Part shown: piece after piece, positions 61,301 to 64,000 of the stretch
How the letters are laid out: each line of letters begins with the position of its first letter
Numbering within the stretch: the first letter of the stretch is position 1
NCBI GenBank assembly: GCA_016713425.1
Contig: JADJPE010000005.1
Coordinates: 2,604,001-2,668,000, forward strand
Reading direction: 5' to 3'
DNA length: 64,000 bases
DNA from: Deltaproteobacteria bacterium
GTDB lineage: Bacteria; Myxococcota; Kuafuiibacteriia; Kuafuiibacteriales; Kuafuiibacteriaceae
Made by a program: the position numbers and the translations under genes
The notes under the pieces: model-generated
Databases searched by the model: none
Told to the model about the DNA's origin: nothing
The model's input: only the letters and a program-made list of their open reading frames with translations

Positions 61301-61778
61301 GGCCGTTGGGGCCGATGCCGTTGACGTAAAGTCCGTTTACGTAGAGTCCATTGAGTGGAAGTCCATTTAATGGAAGACCGTTTACGTAGAGCCCATTCGA
61401 TGAGAGCGAGTTGAACGACAGGCCATTCACGTACAAGCCGTTGCCGTAGAGCCCGTTCATCTTGAGTGAGTTATCGATTGTCAGCGCGCTTTTGTTGGTC
61501 GAGCGCGTCGTGTCGACGGTCGCGGCGGGTAGCGATGTGGGGCTCTCATTGTCGAAGCTCGATGTCCCGGCGACTGTGCTTTCATCCGCACGCGACGCAT
61601 CCGGCGTGCATGCAGCCGTGGCAAGCAACATCGCTCCGGCCAACAAAACTCCGAGCCGCAACATTTGTCTCCGCCACCATCTGGGCGAAGAACCCAAGGC
61701 TCTCTCTGCCGATGCCTCGGCGTGTGCTGAACATCCTGGCCGATCTGACGGTGACGGCTCTTCGAAGTAGCGCTGCAT
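58314..61778 (-). CDS. Lipoprotein with NGL repeats, RCC1 propeller and MopE-type motif
   Basis: Protein of 1154 aa. A long N-region precedes a lipobox (MLLATAAC). Residues about 100-260 are some 33 pentapeptides of the type NGLYV/NGLPL. Then about 300 residues with two related modules, each with GLAPTWKTxA. From about 560 come six or seven RCC1 repeats (CARRHDGSVWCWGKNDREQT, CAVKMDGSVWCWGKNDHGQL). Near 940-1010 is a MopE-type segment (YEDSDGDGAGS, DCDDTQASVFSG, DGLDNDCDGYFDED), then a C-terminal beta domain. Probably surface-exposed. GAGGAG precedes the ATG at 61778. Confidence 0.87.
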   Translation of the reverse strand: MQRYFEEPSPSDRPGCSAHAEASAERALGSSPRWWRRQMLRLGVLLAGAMLLATAACTPDASRADESTVAGTSSFDNESPTSLPAATVDTTRSTNKSALTIDNSLKMNGLYGNGLYVNGLSFNSLSSNGLYVNGLPLNGLPLNGLYVNGLYVNGIGPNGLPVNGLPLNGLYVNGLPVNGLPVNGLPLNGLYVNGLPLNGLYVNGLPVNGLGLNGLYVNGLYVNGLPVNGLPVNGLYVNGLYVNGLPLNGLPVNGLYVNGANPAKAIRVADASGQLQNLSADQEKAFESMMAHLMWCALPSGNSVTVYDSRGQAHIYPGRHGLAPTWKTSALVDNPNGIDDSEELRWCMEHYRAVDSNNALYPGLALNEQQTANLQKLMKYTVECALNAGDSVNITFPSGPITFSGALGLAPTWKTGAINVVGQKAVSACLAARTNAHGTTVRISLRNPAYAGLATTALEKAQFKSHEGAFWGNVFGANPSIHACKAEGGGPAGRLCTDGSCGFTPDPIPSCYTASEGGCDSVDAEGNFTSCGPDDETVVLNTYLMTVKEISSGLDHSCARRHDGSVWCWGKNDREQTGQTASTYELDARQVMGLPSPSDEMNRPVNIITGTNASCAQTRGGQLWCWGDNSYGQLGNGSASSMRNTPELVSSLEDKVASVAAGGDHMCAVKMDGSVWCWGKNDHGQLGNGTLVSASTPVYATDSAVQVALGPDFSCALKLDGTVWCWGRDDAGQLADGGGQDSLSPKKTITIPGLVAITAGGKHGCTITSAGKAYCWGDNRSALGHPTSSYEIFPSDFSGVRPVVQISSGTEHTCALNDQGQVYCWGRNDNCQLARTCVGAGALGGTYLGLLVMDQVVAIHANGMSSFAQRADGTVWGWGQDVFGQLGTGEVTYGRPTPVQMTAFIQDNDGYCDFSESAMGADCALCGDGICAVSESCGSCAVDCASPTWYEDSDGDGAGSPSVSSVVCEAPTGWVSNASDCDDTQASVFSGASEVVDGLDNDCDGYFDEDLNLISDPSFAVGLSDWHQSEGIFTRTTSGCRTAGGCAILRGTYTSRTVETDTLAHGPGVVKARAFIKSGLPSSATAKAYVNIFRRNSYGQQYTTTSLVVYVGSGYTEITRELATTTGWSYGMAIVTDANNTLVVDDVEFVLAPN
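61008..61461 (-). repeat. 15-bp tandem repeats encoding NGLYV/NGLPL units
   Basis: About 30 units in frame. Codons vary between units (for example AACGGT/AATGGA), so selection keeps the peptide while the DNA diverges. Confidence 0.93.
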
Positions 61779-61882
61779 GGTGGTGTTCTCCTCGCGTTCG
61801 GTGCCCACGAGAACCATAGCAAATCGAATATGTGAGTCTGCAATATCGCAAACGATGTCTAATGATGCATCTTTGCGCTACA

Positions 61883-62174
61883 ATGGGCGCTGATCCCCTG
61901 AATCTCACATCGCGCGCATTGTCGACCGAAGTAGGACTGGCTGCACGACCCGCCGTCGCCGCATTTCGCCCGATCCAGAGTACTAACGACGTTGGAGCCG
62001 GCGCGCTTCTGCTGCTGAATGATGACGGTCGGTACTTGGCGGCACCGGCGCTCACGACGGACGTGAGCGTCCGCGTTCTCGGCATTGTTGCGCACACCGA
62101 GGTCGTTCAGCGCTTCAAGAACGACGATTCGAGGGTTAGCGAGGGACGATACGTATTCCCGTTGCCTGAGGGGT
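61883..62174 (+). pseudogene. VIT-domain protein, 5' fragment
   Basis: Starts MGADPLNLTSRALSTEV and enters a VIT domain: LTTDVSVRVLGIVAHTEVVQ, then SEGRYVFPLPEG. These domains precede a von Willebrand A domain in surface proteins. The gene stops at the IS91-like terminus at 62175. No signal peptide is seen, so the true start may lie elsewhere. Confidence 0.72.
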
Positions 62175-63310
62175 CCGATAGGGCAATCAATCGGCTTCGA
62201 CTCACCATGCTTCGTCGACACCATGCCCGGAGCCGTCGGAGAACCGACGCAGGTGTGCGACGAGTCACATGTTGCGCGCAGTCTGGCCGGTTTGGAACGG
62301 CACAAGACGGGACTGCCGTTGAGTTCCGTAGCCTGCGCGCAGCGTTCAGACGTGCCTCTCCCGCAGCGGACGAGCCGTACGACCGCGCGGACAAGAAGCG
62401 CCGAGCCCCGAAGCTTGGGACCTTGGGTTGGTTTGTGGAGTCGGTCAGAGATCGAGGGCGAGCTGAGGGGGATCTCGAGCGCATCGCGGCCGGCGCATCC
62501 GACCGAGAGTCTGCGCGACGTGACTCGATTCAGTCACCGCACCGATCGGCCTAAGTGGGCCGCCACAGCTCAAGCAGCGCTCTCCATCCATCGAATAGAC
62601 GCGGGCCAACAGTTTGGCCCACGACATGCGACGTTTCTGAACCCGAGGCCTCATGTTCTCGATCGGGAAGGCGAGCTGAAGAACCGGTGCGGGCCTTGGG
62701 ACAATCGCGCGCCGCACTTTCGAGGCCGAGGCCAGAACTCCCGCATAGCGAACCTGATGCTGCGCCGGGGAGGAACGAGCCACGCGAGGCGCCTCAGAAA
62801 CTGAACCGGTGATAGAACGATCGCACCCTGGCCGTTCTTCGCTGGACGACGAAGCGTCAGCCGAACTCGGCCATCATCGGTCATGCGAAGTTGACCTTCG
62901 GCGAAAGGCGGACGGGCCGCATATAGGCAGAGCCTTTCTCGTCCTCGTCGATCGCCTTGGGCAACACGAACCTGAGCATGAACACTGAATCCACCACACT
63001 CGATCGCCGTGGACTTGACGTCCACGATGCGACTTGGCGACAGCATCGATGGCTCCGCGAGGCCCCGCACATACCAGCGCTCCACGGGTGTCAGCGATGC
63101 TTCCTCAAGAGCGTCCGACTCGCTTCGGAGATATCCGCTCTTCGCGAGAAATTTCTCCATCTTCTTGAAGACCCTTTGGGCCAACGAAAGAAGGTCTCGA
63201 TTCGTTGGGGCTGGGCATTCGACGAAACGGGGACCCTCTTCTTCGTTCGCAAAGACTCCGTCGAGAACGAGCACATGAAGATGGGGTGAGATGTTCAGGG
63301 TCTTCGTGAA
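62175..63310 (-). mobile_element. IS91-like element, truncated copy C
   Basis: Terminus CCGATAGGGCAATCAATCGG at 62175; the minus strand carries the same transposase C-terminal half as copy A, in three main frames because of small indels. It ends at GTCTTCGTGAA (63310), as copy A does. About 1136 bp against 1130 in copy A. Confidence 0.87.
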
Positions 63311-63762
63311 TGTTTGGGCGCCTCACCCCCGAACACGTGGCTTCGCTGTTTTCCTCTTGGGTGGAAGGGCTCCCGAAGTTGGTCTTCTGGACGCGCCTTC
63401 TGACGGCGTGGAGAGGTTCCCGCGAACTCTTTGCGACCGGAGAGTATCGACCCGTCGAGATCCGCGGTCCCGCCGCGGAACATTTCGTGGCGTTCATTCG
63501 ACGCCAGGCGGAAGACGTGGCCCTCGTCTGTGTCGGTCGGCATTTCTCTCTACTCGCGCCTTCACCGGGCGTCCTGCCAGGCCTCGAGCGGTTGGCCGAC
63601 ACCGTGCTCCTCACCGACGCGCTCGTCGGACGCCTCTGGATCGAGGCCCTTTCCGGCCGAACGCTCGATGCTCGCATGGGCCGGGAATGTTTACCGTCGC
63701 TGATGAATGTGTTGGGTGACATGCCTTGGGCCGTCTGGGTGACGTCCCCTTCCCAGAGCTGA
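63311..63762 (+). pseudogene. treY: Malto-oligosyltrehalose synthase (TreY) C-terminal fragment
   Basis: The frame FGRLTPEHVASLFSSWVEGL, KLVFWTRLLTAWRGSRELFA and GEYRPVEIRGPAAEHFVAFI matches the end of TreY, which rearranges maltodextrin ends to trehalose. The N-terminal catalytic barrel is missing; the fragment starts where IS91 copy C stops. Confidence 0.75.
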
Positions 63763-63800
63763 ATCAGGAACGCGCGTGCTAAGCCGCAGGCGAAGGTCGA

Positions 63801-63930
63801 GTCACAAGGCGAACTTGCTTCGCCGTTAGGTGATCGGTATCGAGCAAGGGCCGTTCAAGGCCCGCGCAGAGAGCCGAAGGCGAACGTAGGTCACAAGGCG
63901 AACTTGCTTCGCCGTTAGGTGATCGGTATC
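63801..63930. repeat. 41-bp perfect direct repeat, period 89 bp
   Basis: 63801-63841 and 63890-63930 are identical and each holds the hairpin GGCGAACTTGCTTCGCC. About 18 bp before each copy are also similar. Lies after the TreY fragment; the sequence to 64000 has no recognised gene. Confidence 0.93.
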
Positions 63931-64000
63931 AGCACTGCTCACTGGTCTGGCGTAGTCCCGCTTCCTGTCCGTGGCGAATTCCAATTCTGGCGCAGAATCA

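Noticed and set aside
61008..61461. CRISPR array
   Set aside because: The regular units are 15-bp in-frame codon repeats without spacers, inside an open reading frame with a signal peptide.
63801..63930. Integron attC sites
   Set aside because: GTTAGGT is present in each repeat, but the complementary RYYYAAC box at the right distance on the same strand and an integrase are missing.
63940..64000. Second sigma54 promoter at the window end (CTGGCGCAGAAT)
   Set aside because: The -12 box would need TTGC next; the sequence reads CA and the window ends.

Overview
The window is GC-rich DNA with high coding density, many 4-bp ATGA/GTGA start-stop overlaps and a protein carrying a MopE-type metal-binding motif, RCC1 repeats and long NGL repeats. 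Together with many OmpA/DUF4398 lipoproteins and sigma54-like promoters this suggests a member of the Myxococcota (Polyangia-like); this is an inference from gene content, as there is no rRNA or other marker gene. No tRNA, rRNA or CRISPR array was recognised.

Layout. (1) 0.4-6.3 kb, minus strand: a tightly overlapping operon of a ferritin-like/DUF2383-like protein, a small alarmone-synthetase-like protein, a GT4 glycosyltransferase fused to an alpha/alpha-barrel domain, a GH130 mannoside enzyme and the NhaA Na+/H+ antiporter. (2) 6.6-10.2 kb, minus: a membrane diguanylate cyclase, a small lipoprotein, a frameshifted SHOCT protein and a PA2779/PA2778-like pair ending in a C39-like cysteine peptidase. 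(3) 10.7-20.7 kb, plus: a tandem SpoIIAA-like protein, a 42-aa ORF, a collapsed phosphoketolase, a DUF2254 membrane protein and a complete N-type ATPase operon (atpDCQRBEFAG). (4) 20.7-29.3 kb: a mobile-element graveyard with an IS3 deletion derivative, IS91-like copies, a full IS66 element with a passenger gene, and host-gene fragments, around an outer-membrane protein and a YdjM-like protein. (5) 29.3-37.2 kb, minus: an envelope operon (Asp23, two beta-barrels, DUF4398 lipoprotein, 1183-aa OmpA protein, AmaP-like protein, small membrane protein). (6) 37.4-45.2 kb: small lipoproteins, an Hsp20 pair, an interrupted corA, an IS66 relic, an atpG-tail duplication, a second DUF4398/OmpA operon with a GlsB-type protein, DUF2934 protein and pirin. 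(7) 45.4-54.2 kb, minus: FtsH, an unknown protein, a truncated HflK with an 8-bp repeat tract, a third OmpA protein, an Msc-like channel and a MotA/ExbD-like membrane pair lying between two separated pieces of group II intron. (8) 54.3-64 kb: a second IS66-type element, a GT4 fragment, the 1154-aa RCC1/NGL-repeat lipoprotein, and a VIT-domain and a TreY fragment on either side of an IS91-like copy.

Read together, the intact genes form a stress-tolerance and envelope-maintenance island: ion homeostasis (NhaA, N-ATPase, remnant CorA), protein quality control (FtsH, HflK, two Hsp20), envelope stress (Asp23/AmaP, GlsB, OmpA/DUF4398, mechanosensitive channel), and second messengers (alarmone synthetase, diguanylate cyclase). 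Two features stand out. Short in-frame or frame-changing tandem duplications occur throughout, some of them in decaying genes. And there are many recombination scars: duplicated operon ends, a permuted intron, identically truncated IS copies, and genes cut at IS ends. Several single-base frameshifts could be real decay or sequencing errors.
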